From Labrys wisconsinensis (GTDB lineage Bacteria > Pseudomonadota > Alphaproteobacteria > Rhizobiales > Labraceae), in assembly GCF_030814995.1 (NCBI RefSeq), contig NZ_JAUSVX010000028.1, forward strand, positions 1 to 64,000: DNA of 64,000 bases, read 5' to 3'. Of this stretch, positions 8,416-17,943 are shown one piece after another. A program made the position numbers and the translations under genes. The notes under the pieces were generated by a model, which was given only the letters and a program-made list of their open reading frames with translations, ran no database searches and was not told where the DNA came from. The first letter of the stretch is position 1. Each line of letters begins with the position of its first letter.

Positions 8416-9471
8416 GTGAAACCCGTCTCCATCCGCACCGTTGCCGAGCGCGCCGGCGTGTCCGTGGCGACGGTCTCCAACGTGCTCAACGGCAAGCCGA
8501 CGGTCGCCGCGGCGTTGGCCGAGCGCGTGCGGGCGGTGGTCGCCGAGCTCGGCTACGTCGCCGACAGCAGCGCCTCGCGCCTGCGCTCGGGCAAGCAGGC
8601 GCTGGCCGGCCTGGTGGTGCCGGACCTCGCCAACCCGATGTTCGGCGCCTTCGTCTCGATCATCGAGCACCTCGCGCGCGAGGACGGCTTCGACCTGATC
8701 GTGGTCAGCTCCAACGACGATCCGGGCGAGGAGGCGGCGCGCCTCGACGCCATCCAGGCCTGGCGCCCGGCCGGCCTGATCGTCATTCCCTGCGACGGCG
8801 GCCTCACCGCACGCCGGCCACGCCAGGCGCATTTCCCGATCGTGGTGGCCGACCGCATCCCCGACGACGGCGCCTACGACCTCATCGCCGTGAACAATGC
8901 CGAATCGGCGGCCCTCGTCACCCGCCACATCGCGGCGCAGGGCGCGGCGAGCTGCCTCGTCGCCGGCAGCACGCTGCGCATCACCAACATCCGCGAACGC
9001 TGGGACGGCGTGCGCCTGGCGGCGGGCGCCATGGCGGTCAGCCTGATCGAGTCGGGCCTGAGGGCCGACACCATCCGGCCGCGGCTCCGCGCCCGCCTCG
9101 CCGCGGGCCCACGGCCTGACGCGCTGCTCACCCTCGACCACGGCACCACGCTGGTCGCCTACCAGGTGCTCGGCGAGCTCGGCCTCGCCATCCCCCGCGA
9201 CCTCCTCTTCGCCAGCTTCGACGAGACCGAGTGGATGCGTCTCGTCACGCCCGCCGTCACCGCCGTCCGCCAGCCGGTGGAGGCCATGGCCGAGGCGGCC
9301 TGGCGGCGCCTGATGCAGCGCATGAAGGGCGACGCCTCGCCCCCGGACACGCTCCGGCTGACATGCGCGATCGAGATCCGCGGCTCGACGCTGCGGACAC
9401 CGGGCCGATCCGCCGGAGCGGACGGCCCGGCCGTGCCGGCTGCCACGCGCAGCCCCGGCACGGCCGCCTGA
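8416..9471 (+). CDS. LacI-family transcriptional regulator of the sugar cluster
   Basis: A 351-residue repressor starting with GTG. The helix-turn-helix at residues 4-24 (IRTVAERAGVSVATVSNVLN) is followed by the hinge helix region (SSASRLRSGK near 52-61) and a periplasmic-binding-protein-like sensor domain beginning LAGLVVPDLANPMFG. It ends with the usual dimer region and a short Ala/Gly/Pro-rich tail. The gene lies 51 bp downstream of a perfect LacI-type palindrome and 30 bp upstream of the importer genes, so it probably senses the imported sugar and controls both itself and the divergent epimerase. Family assignment is secure; the inducer is unknown. Confidence 0.9.
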   Translation: MKPVSIRTVAERAGVSVATVSNVLNGKPTVAAALAERVRAVVAELGYVADSSASRLRSGKQALAGLVVPDLANPMFGAFVSIIEHLAREDGFDLIVVSSNDDPGEEAARLDAIQAWRPAGLIVIPCDGGLTARRPRQAHFPIVVADRIPDDGAYDLIAVNNAESAALVTRHIAAQGAASCLVAGSTLRITNIRERWDGVRLAAGAMAVSLIESGLRADTIRPRLRARLAAGPRPDALLTLDHGTTLVAYQVLGELGLAIPRDLLFASFDETEWMRLVTPAVTAVRQPVEAMAEAAWRRLMQRMKGDASPPDTLRLTCAIEIRGSTLRTPGRSAGADGPAVPAATRSPGTAA

Positions 9472-9501
9472 CAACGAGAAACCAACGAGGAGGAAGACAC
9501 G

Positions 9502-10506
9502 ATGATCATCACCCGACGCAAAGCGCTGATGCTCGGCGCAGGCGCCGCCGCGACCACGCTCGCCGCTCCCGCCGTCTGGGCGCAGGCCAAGAAGCCGCAG
9601 ATCGGCATCGTCGTGAAGATCGGGGGCATCCCCTGGTTCAACGCCATGGAGGTCGGCATCAAGAAGGCGGCGCCGCAGTTCAACGCCGATGCCTGGATGA
9701 TCGGCCCGACCCAGGCCGACGCCGCCCAGCAGGTCAGCGCCATCGAGGACCTGATCGCCCGCAAGGTCGACGTCATCGGCATCGTCCCCAACGACGCCGC
9801 CGCGCTGGAGCCGGTCTGCAAGCGCGCCCGCGCCGCCGGCATCAAGGTGCTGACGCACGAGAGCCCCGACCAGAAGGAGAACGACTGGGACTTCGAGCTG
9901 ACGACGATCAAGGCCTATGGCGAGAAGCACATGGACCTCCTGGCCCAGCAGATGGGCGAGAAGGGCAAGTACATCGTCTATGTCGGCTCGCTCACCGTGC
10001 CGCTGCACAACAAGTGGGCCGATGCGGCGATCGCCTACCAGAAGGAGAAGTACCCGCACATGGAGATGCTGGGCGACCGCTTCGGCGTCGCCGAGAGCCT
10101 GGACGACAGCTACAAGACCGCGCTCGACCAGCTGCGCGCCCATCCCGACCTCACCGGCATCCTCACCTTCGGCTCGCAGGGCCCGATCGGCGCCTCCAAG
10201 GCGCTCGACGATCGCGGCAAGGCCAAGACCGTGGCGCTGGTCGGCGGCTTCTCCCCCGGCCAGGGCGAGAAATACGTCAAGGCCGGCATCATCCGCGGCG
10301 GCTTCATCTGGAACCCGATGACCGCCGGCGAGATCTTCGTCCAGGTCGCGACGCTGCTCGCCGCCGGCAAGCCGCTCACCGACAACATGGAGCTGACCGA
10401 GGTCGGGCCGGTGCGCATCAACCAGGAGAAGCGCCTGATCCAGGCGCAGAAGCTGGAGGCGCTCGACAAGGAGAACATCGACCGGCTCGTGGCCCTGGGC
10501 CTGTGA
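9502..10506 (+). CDS. Sugar ABC transporter substrate-binding protein, RbsB type
   Basis: A 334-residue periplasmic protein. The N-terminus has a twin-arginine-like signal (TRRKALMLGAGAAATTLA) with likely cleavage after WAQA near residue 29. The mature part is a type I periplasmic-binding fold of the ribose/autoinducer-2/rhamnose-binding class (PF13407-like), beginning PQIGIVVKIGGIPWFNAME and containing VDVIGIVPNDAAALEPV. It precedes the ATPase and two permeases of the same importer and follows the regulator by 30 bp, with GAGGAGGAAG as ribosome-binding site. It delivers the sugar to the membrane complex. The binding-pocket residues do not let me name the sugar. Confidence 0.9.
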   Translation: MIITRRKALMLGAGAAATTLAAPAVWAQAKKPQIGIVVKIGGIPWFNAMEVGIKKAAPQFNADAWMIGPTQADAAQQVSAIEDLIARKVDVIGIVPNDAAALEPVCKRARAAGIKVLTHESPDQKENDWDFELTTIKAYGEKHMDLLAQQMGEKGKYIVYVGSLTVPLHNKWADAAIAYQKEKYPHMEMLGDRFGVAESLDDSYKTALDQLRAHPDLTGILTFGSQGPIGASKALDDRGKAKTVALVGGFSPGQGEKYVKAGIIRGGFIWNPMTAGEIFVQVATLLAAGKPLTDNMELTEVGPVRINQEKRLIQAQKLEALDKENIDRLVALGL

Positions 10507-10513
10507 GGGCGGC

Positions 10514-12007
10514 ATGACCGCGGCCGCGCCCTTCCTGCAACTCACCGGCCTTTCCAAGCGGTTCGGCGGCGTCCAGGCGCTCGCCGACATCGACTGGGAC
10601 GTCAGGGCCGGCGAGATCCATTGCCTGGTCGGCGAGAACGGCTGCGGCAAGTCGACCCTGATCAAGACGGTGGCGGGCGTGATCGCGCCCACCACCGGCA
10701 CCGTCGCCATCGAGGGCGAGCCGGTCCTGCCCCTCACGCCGGCCAGGGCCAAGGCCCTCGGCATCCAGGTGATCTTCCAGGACCTGTCGCTGTTCCCCAA
10801 TCTCGGCGTCGCCGAGAACATCGCCGTCGAGAGCCATCTCGCCGGCCTGCTCCGCCCGGCCCGCCTCGCCCGCATGCGCAGCCTCGCGCAGGCGACGCTG
10901 GCCCGGCTCGATTTCCACCTCGATCCCGATGCCCTGGTCTCCGAGCTCTCGGTGGCCGAGCGCCAGATCGTGGCGATCTGCCGCGGCCTCGCCGGGGAAG
11001 CGCGCCTCATCTTCATGGACGAGCCCACCGCCTCCCTCACCCGCGCCGAGGTCGACCGGCTGCTGGCCATCGTCGGCCGCCTCAAGGCCGACGGCATCGC
11101 CGTGGTGTTCGTCTCGCACCGGCTCGACGAGGTGGTCGAGATCGCCGAGCGCGTCACCGTGATGCGCGACGGGCGCAAGGTCGGCACCTTCCCCGCCGCC
11201 GAGGTCGACCAGCGCCGCATCGGCCATCTCATGACCGGCCTCGACATCCAGCACGCCGTCGTCGCCCGCGACCTCGCCGACGCCCCGCCGCTGCTCGCCG
11301 TCGACGGGCTCACCCGCGCCGGCGACTATGCCGATATCGGCTTCACCCTGCGCCGCGGCGAGGTGCTCGGCCTCACCGGCCTGCTCGGCTCCGGGCGCAC
11401 GGAGCTGGCGCTCTCCCTGTTCGGCATGACCCGGCCCGACAGCGGCACCATCGCGCTCGAGGGCAGGCCGCTGCGCCTCACGTCAAACCGCGACGCGCTC
11501 AGGGCCGGCATCGCCTATGTCTCGGAGGACCGGCTCGGCCTCGGCGTCATCCTCAAGCAGTCGATCGAGGACAATATCATCCTGGCGGTGATGAGCCGGC
11601 TCAGCAACCGGCTCGGGCTGATGAGCCCGGCCCGGCGCCGGACGCTGGCGGCCGACTGGGTCAAGCGCCTGGCGATCAAGGTCGGCGGCCTCGACCGGCC
11701 GGTGCAGACCCTGTCGGGCGGCAACCAGCAGCGCGTCGTGCTGGCCAAGTGGCTGGCGGCGGCGCCCAGGGTGCTGATCCTCGACAGCCCGACGGTCGGC
11801 GTCGACATCAAGAACAAGCAGAGCATCTACGAGGTGGTGGCAGAGCTGGCGCGCCAGGGCGTCGGCATCCTGTTGATCTCCGACGAGGTGCCGGAGGTCT
11901 TCGCCACCTGCGACCGCGTGCTGCACATGCGGGCCGGGCGCATCGTCGAGGAGGCTGTGCCGGGCCGCATCGGCGAGCACGAGCTGGAGGAGCGGATCTA
12001 TGCCTAG
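10514..12007 (+). CDS. Sugar ABC transporter ATP-binding protein (two NBDs)
   Basis: A 497-residue cytoplasmic ATPase made of two fused nucleotide-binding domains, as in RbsA/MglA. Domain 1 (about 5-240) has Walker A GENGCGKST at 40-48, signature SELSVAERQ and Walker B IFMDEPTASL. Domain 2 (about 250-495) has a degenerate Walker A (LGSGRTEL), a good signature LSGGNQQR, and Walker B VLILDSPT, where the usual catalytic glutamate is S425. Asymmetric sites with one weak domain are normal in this class, though the degenerate element is usually the Walker A. The gene starts 7 bases after the binding-protein stop and overlaps the first permease by 8 bases. Confidence 0.92.
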   Translation: MTAAAPFLQLTGLSKRFGGVQALADIDWDVRAGEIHCLVGENGCGKSTLIKTVAGVIAPTTGTVAIEGEPVLPLTPARAKALGIQVIFQDLSLFPNLGVAENIAVESHLAGLLRPARLARMRSLAQATLARLDFHLDPDALVSELSVAERQIVAICRGLAGEARLIFMDEPTASLTRAEVDRLLAIVGRLKADGIAVVFVSHRLDEVVEIAERVTVMRDGRKVGTFPAAEVDQRRIGHLMTGLDIQHAVVARDLADAPPLLAVDGLTRAGDYADIGFTLRRGEVLGLTGLLGSGRTELALSLFGMTRPDSGTIALEGRPLRLTSNRDALRAGIAYVSEDRLGLGVILKQSIEDNIILAVMSRLSNRLGLMSPARRRTLAADWVKRLAIKVGGLDRPVQTLSGGNQQRVVLAKWLAAAPRVLILDSPTVGVDIKNKQSIYEVVAELARQGVGILLISDEVPEVFATCDRVLHMRAGRIVEEAVPGRIGEHELEERIYA

Positions 12008-13019
12008 CGCGGACAAGCTGCTGCAGCGGCTGCGGCGCCGGCCGGAGAGCTGGCTCGTCGGGGTGATCCTGATCGTCGGCGCCTTCCTCAGCGCCGCGGC
12101 GCCGGGCTTCCTGACGACGGCCAACCTGGTCGACCTCCTGGAGAGCTATTCGGTGCAGGCCGTGCTGGCGCTCGGCCTGTTCGTGGTGCTGGTGTCGGGC
12201 GGCATCGACATCTCCTTCGCGGCGACCGCCTCGGTCGCCCAGTATCTCGCCGCGCTGATGGCGGCGCGGCTGCAGCTGCCCGGCTTCGCCTGCATCGGCG
12301 CCGGCCTGCTGGTCGGCACGGCGCTCGGCTGCCTCAACGCCACGCTGATCCATTTCGTGCGCATCACCTCGATCATCGCCTCGATCGCGATGATGAGCGT
12401 CACCTTCTCGCTGCTGATGTATTTCTCCGGCGGCAAGTCGATCTACAACCTGCCGGACTGGTGGACCGACCGGATCGTGTTCTGGCAGACGGAGGACGCG
12501 GCCGGCGACCTCACCCGCATCACCCTGCCTGTGGTGGTGATGGTGGTCGCCGCGATCCTGACCTGGCTGATGATGACGCGCAGCACGGTCGGCCGCCAGC
12601 TCTATGCGCTGGGCGGCAACCCGGAGGCGGCGCGGCGGGTCGGCGCCAACATCGCGGCGCTGCACTATGTCGCCTACGGCTTCCTCGGCTTCATGGCGGC
12701 GCTGGCCGGCCTGCTCCAGGCGCACCGGGTCGGCGAGAGCGTGCCGAGCGCCATGTACGGCACCGAGCTCGCCGTGCTCTCGGCCGCGGTGCTCGGCGGG
12801 GCGAGCCTGTCGGGCGGCATCGGCACGGTGCCGGGCGTGCTCTGCGGCATCGTGCTGCTCGCCATGCTGCAGAACGGCCTCAACCTGCTCGGCGTCTCCT
12901 CCTACTTCTTCCAGATCGTCATCGGCCTCACCATCCTGATCTCGACCTCCATCACCGTGCTCAGCACCCGCAGCCGCCGGCGCCGGCGCAATCCGGCCGG
13001 GGAGCCCGCCCATGGCTGA
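12000..13019 (+). CDS. Sugar ABC transporter permease 1
   Basis: A 339-residue inner-membrane protein of the RbsC/branched-chain permease family (BPD_transp_2), with about 8-10 hydrophobic segments and the hallmark SGGIDISFAATASVAQYLAA near residue 66 and GGASLSGGIGTVPGV near 265. It overlaps the ATPase by 8 bases and the next permease by 8 bases, so the two permeases are made together and probably form a heterodimer, in contrast to the ribose system, which uses one permease twice. A cytoplasmic arginine-rich tail (TRSRRRRRN) ends the protein. Confidence 0.9.
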   Translation: MPSADKLLQRLRRRPESWLVGVILIVGAFLSAAAPGFLTTANLVDLLESYSVQAVLALGLFVVLVSGGIDISFAATASVAQYLAALMAARLQLPGFACIGAGLLVGTALGCLNATLIHFVRITSIIASIAMMSVTFSLLMYFSGGKSIYNLPDWWTDRIVFWQTEDAAGDLTRITLPVVVMVVAAILTWLMMTRSTVGRQLYALGGNPEAARRVGANIAALHYVAYGFLGFMAALAGLLQAHRVGESVPSAMYGTELAVLSAAVLGGASLSGGIGTVPGVLCGIVLLAMLQNGLNLLGVSSYFFQIVIGLTILISTSITVLSTRSRRRRRNPAGEPAHG

Positions 13020-14055
13020 CCTGTTCGAGGAGCGGGCCGGCCAGGCCGGCCTCACCGGCCTGATGGCGCGCCTGCGCGGCGGCGTGCCCGGCGGCTTTCC
13101 CGGCCTCACCGCGCTCTTGATCGGCCTGATCGCGCTGTTCTCCCTGTCGATCCCCGGCTTTGCCAGCGGCCGCACCGCGCAGGCCTTCATGTTCCAGGTG
13201 CCGCTGCTCGGCCTGCTCTCGCTCGCCATGGTGGTGCCGCTGATCACCGGCGGGCTCAATCTCGCGATCATCGCCACCACCAACCAGTGCGCGCTCCTGA
13301 TGGCCTTCATCATGAACGCCCTGATCGGGCCGGAGACCGGCGGCGGCGCGGCGGTGCTGGCGATCCTGGCGGCGCTCGGCGCCGGCCTGGCGCTCGCCGC
13401 GGTGATCGGCCTCGTCACCGGCGCGCTGGTCGCCTATACCGGCGTGCATCCGATCCTGGTGACGCTCGGCACCAAGTCGCTGATCGACGGCATCAGCATC
13501 TATCTCACCCGCGGCACGCCGATATCAGGCATTCCCGGCCTCTATTCCGCGGCCGGCAATGCCACGCTGCTCGGCATGCCCATGACCTTCCTGGTGCTGG
13601 TTGTCATGACGCTGCTGGTCGGCCTGATCCTGCGGCGCACGCCCTTCGGCGTCGCCTGCGCCATGATCGGCTCCAACATCGAGGCGACACGCTTTTCGGC
13701 CATCGACACGAAGCGGGTGCTGGTCGGCGTCTACCTGATGTCGAGCCTCTTGTGCTTCGTCGCCGCCACGGTGATGCTGGCGATCTTCAACTCGGCCAGC
13801 GCCGAATATGCCCAGTCCTACCTGCTCGTCACCATCCTGGCCGCGGTGCTCGGCGGCGTCGATCCCTTCGGCGGCTTCGGCAAGGTTACCGGGCTGATGC
13901 TGGCGCTGACGATCCTGCAGGTGATCTCCTCCGGCTTCAACCAGTACGGCCTCAGCAACTATCTCACCCTCGCCTTCTGGGGGCTGACCCTGATCGGGGT
14001 GATGGCGGTGCAGACCATTCGGCCCTATCTCACGTGGCCGCGAAGGCCGGGCTGA
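13012..14055 (+). CDS. Sugar ABC transporter permease 2
   Basis: A 347-residue partner permease of the same family, with GLLSLAMVVPLITGGLNLAI near 64-83 and a conserved loop LGGVDPFGGFGKVTG near 280. It starts inside the last codons of permease 1. The relation between the two permeases resembles that of the autoinducer-2 importer (LsrC/LsrD) and of several rhizobial sugar importers. The next gene, the FGGY kinase, starts 45 bases downstream, so import and phosphorylation are probably on one transcript. Confidence 0.9.
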   Translation: MADLFEERAGQAGLTGLMARLRGGVPGGFPGLTALLIGLIALFSLSIPGFASGRTAQAFMFQVPLLGLLSLAMVVPLITGGLNLAIIATTNQCALLMAFIMNALIGPETGGGAAVLAILAALGAGLALAAVIGLVTGALVAYTGVHPILVTLGTKSLIDGISIYLTRGTPISGIPGLYSAAGNATLLGMPMTFLVLVVMTLLVGLILRRTPFGVACAMIGSNIEATRFSAIDTKRVLVGVYLMSSLLCFVAATVMLAIFNSASAEYAQSYLLVTILAAVLGGVDPFGGFGKVTGLMLALTILQVISSGFNQYGLSNYLTLAFWGLTLIGVMAVQTIRPYLTWPRRPG

Positions 14056-14100
14056 GGCTGCGCATGCTGCTTGGAACGAGACGATGACAGGAATCGAGGC

Positions 14101-15483
14101 ATGACGGCGGTTGCCGTGTTCGACGTCGGCAAGACCAACGTCAAGCTCACCATCGCCCGGCCCGACGGGGCGCTGGTCGAGACGATCTCGGCCGCCAATC
14201 CCGTGCTGGCCGGGCCGCCCTATGCGCATCACGATGTCGGCGCCCTGGAGGCCTGGCTGATCCAGGGCCTGCGCAGCCTCGGAGCGCGCCACGCCATCGA
14301 GGCCGTCGTCGCCACCGGCCACGGCTCCGGCGGCGTGCTGGTCGACGAGGACGGGCCGGTCCTGCCGATGGTCGACTACGAGCAGGCGCTGCCGCCCGAG
14401 ATCGAAGCCGCCTATGCCGGGATGGCCGGCTCCTTCCGCGAGCGCGGCAGCGCCATCATGCTCGGCGCCTCGCATCTCGCCCGCCAGATGCTCTGGCTGG
14501 AGAGCCATTGGCCCGAGGCCTTCGCCCGGGCGCGGGCCTATCTCGCCGGCCCGCAATATTGGGCCTGGCGCCTCGGCGGCGTGATGGCGAGCGAGGTGAC
14601 GAGCCTCGCCGCGCAGTCGCACCTGTGGTGCCCGGCCGAAGCGCGGCCCTCCGTCGTGGCCGAGCAGCGCGGCTGGCTCCGGCTGATGCCTGATCTGGCG
14701 CCGGCCTGGCGCTGCCTCGGCCGGCTCAAGCCGGAGCTCACGGCCGCGACCGGCCTCGACCCGGCGGTGCGCATCATCTGCGGCATCCACGACAGCAGCG
14801 CCAATTTCTACCGCTACCAGGCGGCCGGCCTCACCGACGTCACCGTGGTCTCCTCCGGCACCTGGATCGCGGCGATCAGCGACGGCGGCGCCGTGCCGGA
14901 CGAGGAAGGCGGCGGCCGCTGCTGCAATGCCGACGTGCTCGGCCGGCCGCTGCCCGGCGTGCTCGCCATGGCCGGCCGCGAATTCGCCGCGGTCAAGGGA
15001 CCGGGCACGGGCGGCGCCGATCCCGCCTGGCTGGAGCGCCTCGTCGCGACCGGCACCCTGGCGCTGCCGACCTTCGGCAGCGACGACGGCCTCTATCCCG
15101 GCACCGCGGGCCGCGGCGCGATCGAGGGACCGCTGAAGGACGAGGCCGCCGCCCGCGGCACGCTCGCCCTGCTCTATTGCGCGCTCATCGCCGATCGCTG
15201 CCTCGACGGCACCGCCAGCGCAACCGTTGTGCTCGACGGCAGTTTCGCCCGCGATCCGCTCTATGCCGCGCTGATCGCGGCGCTGCGCCCGGACCGGGCG
15301 GTGCGCGTCAATCTCGACCATTACGGCACCGCCACCGGCGCCGCCCTGCTCGCCGGCCACGAGGCTCGCAGCGGGCCGGCGCCGCTCGACCTCGCCACCA
15401 CCCAGCCCCTCTCCCTGCCCGGCCTCGACGCCTACCGCGCCCGATGGCGGGACAGGGCCAACGCCAGAAGGAACCCCGACTGA
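14101..15483 (+). CDS. FGGY-family carbohydrate kinase
   Basis: A 460-residue sugar kinase. The first ATPase-fold motif is VFDVGKTNVKLTI at 6-18 and the probable catalytic base is D231 in ICGIHDSSANF. The C-terminal half keeps the second lobe (VVLDGSFARDP, then YGTATGAALLAG). The start at 14101 is preferred over a TTG 30 bases earlier because AGGAATCGAGG precedes it. Length and the ICGIHDS motif are closest to rhamnulokinase/fuculokinase-like proteins that phosphorylate a ketose. Its stop overlaps the aldolase start (TGATG). The downstream class II aldolase implies that a 1-phosphorylated ketose is made, but this is inferred from context. Confidence 0.85.
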   Translation: MTAVAVFDVGKTNVKLTIARPDGALVETISAANPVLAGPPYAHHDVGALEAWLIQGLRSLGARHAIEAVVATGHGSGGVLVDEDGPVLPMVDYEQALPPEIEAAYAGMAGSFRERGSAIMLGASHLARQMLWLESHWPEAFARARAYLAGPQYWAWRLGGVMASEVTSLAAQSHLWCPAEARPSVVAEQRGWLRLMPDLAPAWRCLGRLKPELTAATGLDPAVRIICGIHDSSANFYRYQAAGLTDVTVVSSGTWIAAISDGGAVPDEEGGGRCCNADVLGRPLPGVLAMAGREFAAVKGPGTGGADPAWLERLVATGTLALPTFGSDDGLYPGTAGRGAIEGPLKDEAAARGTLALLYCALIADRCLDGTASATVVLDGSFARDPLYAALIAALRPDRAVRVNLDHYGTATGAALLAGHEARSGPAPLDLATTQPLSLPGLDAYRARWRDRANARRNPD

Positions 15484-16178
15484 TGTCCGACGACCTCGAA
15501 CTGCGCCGCCAGATGGTGGCGACCTGCCGCCGCATGAACGACAGCGGCATCAACCAGGGCACCGCCGGCAACCTCTCCGTGCGCAACGCCGCCGGCTTCC
15601 TGATCACGGCGACCTCGCTGCCCTACGACCAGATGGAGCCGGAGGACCTGGTGCAGATGTTCTTCGACGGCACCTATGAGGGGCGCCGCCGCCCCTCCTC
15701 GGAATGGCGCTTCCACCGCGACATCCTGCAGGCGCGCCAGGACATCAACGTCGTGCTGCACTGCCATTCCGTCTATGCGACGACGCTCGCCGTCCACCAC
15801 AAGACCATCCCGAGCTTCCACTACATGACCGGCGTCGCCGGCGGCACCACCATCCGCTGCGCCAGCTATGCCACCTTCGGCACCCAGGCCCTGTCCGACG
15901 CCGCGCTGGAGGCGCTGCAGGACCGCCTCGCCTGCCTGCTCGGCCAGCACGGCCAGATCTCGCTCGGCAAGACCCTGCCCGCGGCGCTGGCGCTGGCCAT
16001 CGAGGTGGAGACCTTGTCGCGCCTCTACGTCCAGGCCCTGACGCTGGGCGAGCCGCCGATCCTCTCCGACGAGGAGATGGCCCGCGTCATCCAGCAGATG
16101 AAGAACATGAGCTACGGCCAGGCGCCGGATCTCGATGGCGTCAACGACATCGCCCGGCCGCGGACGCCGGCGAGCTGA
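15483..16178 (+). CDS. Class II aldolase, L-fuculose-1-phosphate aldolase-like
   Basis: A 231-residue zinc aldolase of the AraD/FucA family. The catalytic acid is E74 (SSEWRFH) and the zinc ligands are H93, H95 (VLHCHS) and H156 (LLGQHGQ), the same spacing as E73/H92/H94/H155 of FucA. GTAGNLSVRN at 26-35 is the phosphate-binding loop. FucA-type enzymes split a ketose-1-phosphate to dihydroxyacetone phosphate and an aldehyde. It is the last gene of the LacI-controlled run. Some family members act as epimerases or decarboxylases, but the retained Glu and the kinase next door favour aldol cleavage. Confidence 0.85.
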   Translation: MSDDLELRRQMVATCRRMNDSGINQGTAGNLSVRNAAGFLITATSLPYDQMEPEDLVQMFFDGTYEGRRRPSSEWRFHRDILQARQDINVVLHCHSVYATTLAVHHKTIPSFHYMTGVAGGTTIRCASYATFGTQALSDAALEALQDRLACLLGQHGQISLGKTLPAALALAIEVETLSRLYVQALTLGEPPILSDEEMARVIQQMKNMSYGQAPDLDGVNDIARPRTPAS

Positions 16179-16255
16179 TTCGGGGCAAGGCTCCGCAGGC
16201 GTTGGATCACCGGCGCCCAAACCAAGGCTCGGACAGAGCAGGACGAAGCGCGCGA

Positions 16256-16447
16256 AAGCCTTCTCCACCGAAGGTGGGGAAGGTGGCTCGACGAAGTCGA
16301 GCCGGATGGGGCGTGGCCCGCCAGATCGTGCCCTTCGACCGGTTTGCACGACCGTCGCGCCAGCCGAACTCTGGTCCAGACCTGCCCACCACACCCCATC
16401 CGCCCATGCTCCGCATGGGCACCTTCCCCGCTTCGCGGAGAAGGCTT
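16256..16447. repeat. Paired inverted repeat in the purD upstream gap
   Basis: The 408 bases between the aldolase and purD contain no gene that I can support. They hold a left arm (16256-16317, beginning AAGCCTTCTCC and including GGGGAAGGTGGC, then a CTCGACGAAGTCGAG hairpin) and a right arm (16388-16447, including CCATGCTCCGCATGG and ending GGAGAAGGCTT) that are partly reverse complementary at their outer and inner edges. The layout is a doublet of palindromic units, as in REP-type elements of Hyphomicrobiales. A purD promoter presumably lies between 16450 and 16586. Confidence 0.6.
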
Positions 16448-16586
16448 TTCCGCGCCATGTCTTGATTCGCGGCCGCCCGTCCCTTGCGCGGCTCCCTGCG
16501 CATCGAAGCTCGTCCGACGACATGCGTTGCAAGGTCGCCCCCGATCGGGCAAAGGTCGGGCGGCGACATCTTTCGACGGCGGGTGC

Positions 16587-17861
16587 ATGAACGTCCTTCT
16601 CATCGGCTCCGGCGGGCGCGAACATGCCCTGGCCTGGGCGATCACGGCCAGTCCGCTCTGCGACCGGCTCTATGCCGCCCCGGGCAACCCGGGCATGGAG
16701 GAATGCGCGGTCTGCGCGGATCTCGACGCCGCCGACCACGAGGCGGTGATCGCCTTCTGCCGGAAGCACGCCATCGACTTCGTGGTCGTCGGCCCGGAGG
16801 CGCCGCTGGTGGCGGGCCTGGTCGACGACCTCGCCGCGGCCGGCATCAAGGCCTTCGGCCCGAGCAAGGCGGCCGCCGCCCTGGAGGGCTCGAAGGGCTT
16901 CACCAAGGACCTCTGCCGCGAGTTCGGCATCCCGACCGCGGCCTATCAGCGCTTCTCCAACCCCGACTGGGCCAAGGCCTATGCCCGCGACCGCGGCATG
17001 CCGATCGTGGTCAAGGCCGACGGCCTCGCCGCCGGCAAGGGCGTGGTCGTGGCCGCGACCCTGACCGAGGCGGACGCGGCGATCGACATGATGCTCGGCG
17101 GCGGCCTCGGCAAGGCCGGCGCCGAAGTTGTGATCGAGGACTTCCTCGAAGGCGAGGAGGCGAGCTTCTTCGCCCTGTGCGACGGCAAGCACGCCCTGGC
17201 CCTCGCCTCGGCCCAGGACCACAAGCGCGTCTTCGACGGCGACAAGGGCCCGAACACCGGCGGCATGGGCGCCTATTCGCCGGCGCCGGTCATGACGCCG
17301 GCCCTGGAGGCGCAGGTGATGGAGACCATCATCCTGCCAACGGTCAAGGCGATGGAGATCCGCGGCACGCCGTTCAAGGGCGTGCTGTTCGCCGGCCTGA
17401 TGATCACCCGGGAGGGGCCGAAGCTGATCGAGCACAATGTGCGCTTCGGCGACCCCGAGGCGCAGGTGCTGATGCCGCGCCTGCGCTCCGACCTGCTGCC
17501 GGCGCTGATCGCCTCGGCCGACGGCGTGCTGAAATCGGTGTCGCTGCGCTGGAAGGACGAGGCGGCGCTCTGCGTCGTGATGGCGACGCAGGGTTATCCC
17601 GGCGCGGTGGAGAAGGGCAGCGAGATCCGCGGCCTGGCGCAGGCCGCCTCGATGGAGAACGTGCTGGTCTTCCACGCCGCCACGCGGCGCGAGGGCGACC
17701 GCATCCTCGCCGATGGCGGGCGCGTCCTCGGCATCACCGCCACGGGCGCCGACGTCGCCGCGGCGCAGGCCCGGGCCTACGAGGCGGTGGCCGCCATCGA
17801 CTGGCCCGAGGGCTTCTGCCGGCGCGACATCGGCTGGCGAGCCGTGGCCCGCAAGGCCTGA
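16587..17861 (+). CDS. purD: Phosphoribosylamine-glycine ligase
   Basis: A 424-residue enzyme of de novo purine synthesis that joins 5-phosphoribosylamine and glycine using ATP to form GAR. The N-terminus [17 protein letters not shown] is diagnostic. The ATP-grasp domain contains [14 protein letters not shown] near 142-155, [10 protein letters not shown] and the PurD signature [14 protein letters not shown] near 290. Length matches bacterial PurD (about 425). It stands alone, 82 bases ahead of the dehalogenase-like gene, so co-transcription with the latter is possible but not evident. Confidence 0.97.
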   Translation: MNVLLIGSGGREHALAWAITASPLCDRLYAAPGNPGMEECAVCADLDAADHEAVIAFCRKHAIDFVVVGPEAPLVAGLVDDLAAAGIKAFGPSKAAAALEGSKGFTKDLCREFGIPTAAYQRFSNPDWAKAYARDRGMPIVVKADGLAAGKGVVVAATLTEADAAIDMMLGGGLGKAGAEVVIEDFLEGEEASFFALCDGKHALALASAQDHKRVFDGDKGPNTGGMGAYSPAPVMTPALEAQVMETIILPTVKAMEIRGTPFKGVLFAGLMITREGPKLIEHNVRFGDPEAQVLMPRLRSDLLPALIASADGVLKSVSLRWKDEAALCVVMATQGYPGAVEKGSEIRGLAQAASMENVLVFHAATRREGDRILADGGRVLGITATGADVAAAQARAYEAVAAIDWPEGFCRRDIGWRAVARKA

Positions 17862-17943
17862 GCCGGCGACCCGGGGGCCGCCGGTTCGGACTGCGACTTG
17901 ACGCGCGGGCCCCCATGGGCCCGCAAGCAAGGGAGACGCCGTC

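Noticed and set aside
8410-11313. 967-codon open frame on the minus strand
   Set aside because: Antisense to lacI, the binding protein and the ATPase gene, which all carry clear motifs on the plus strand.
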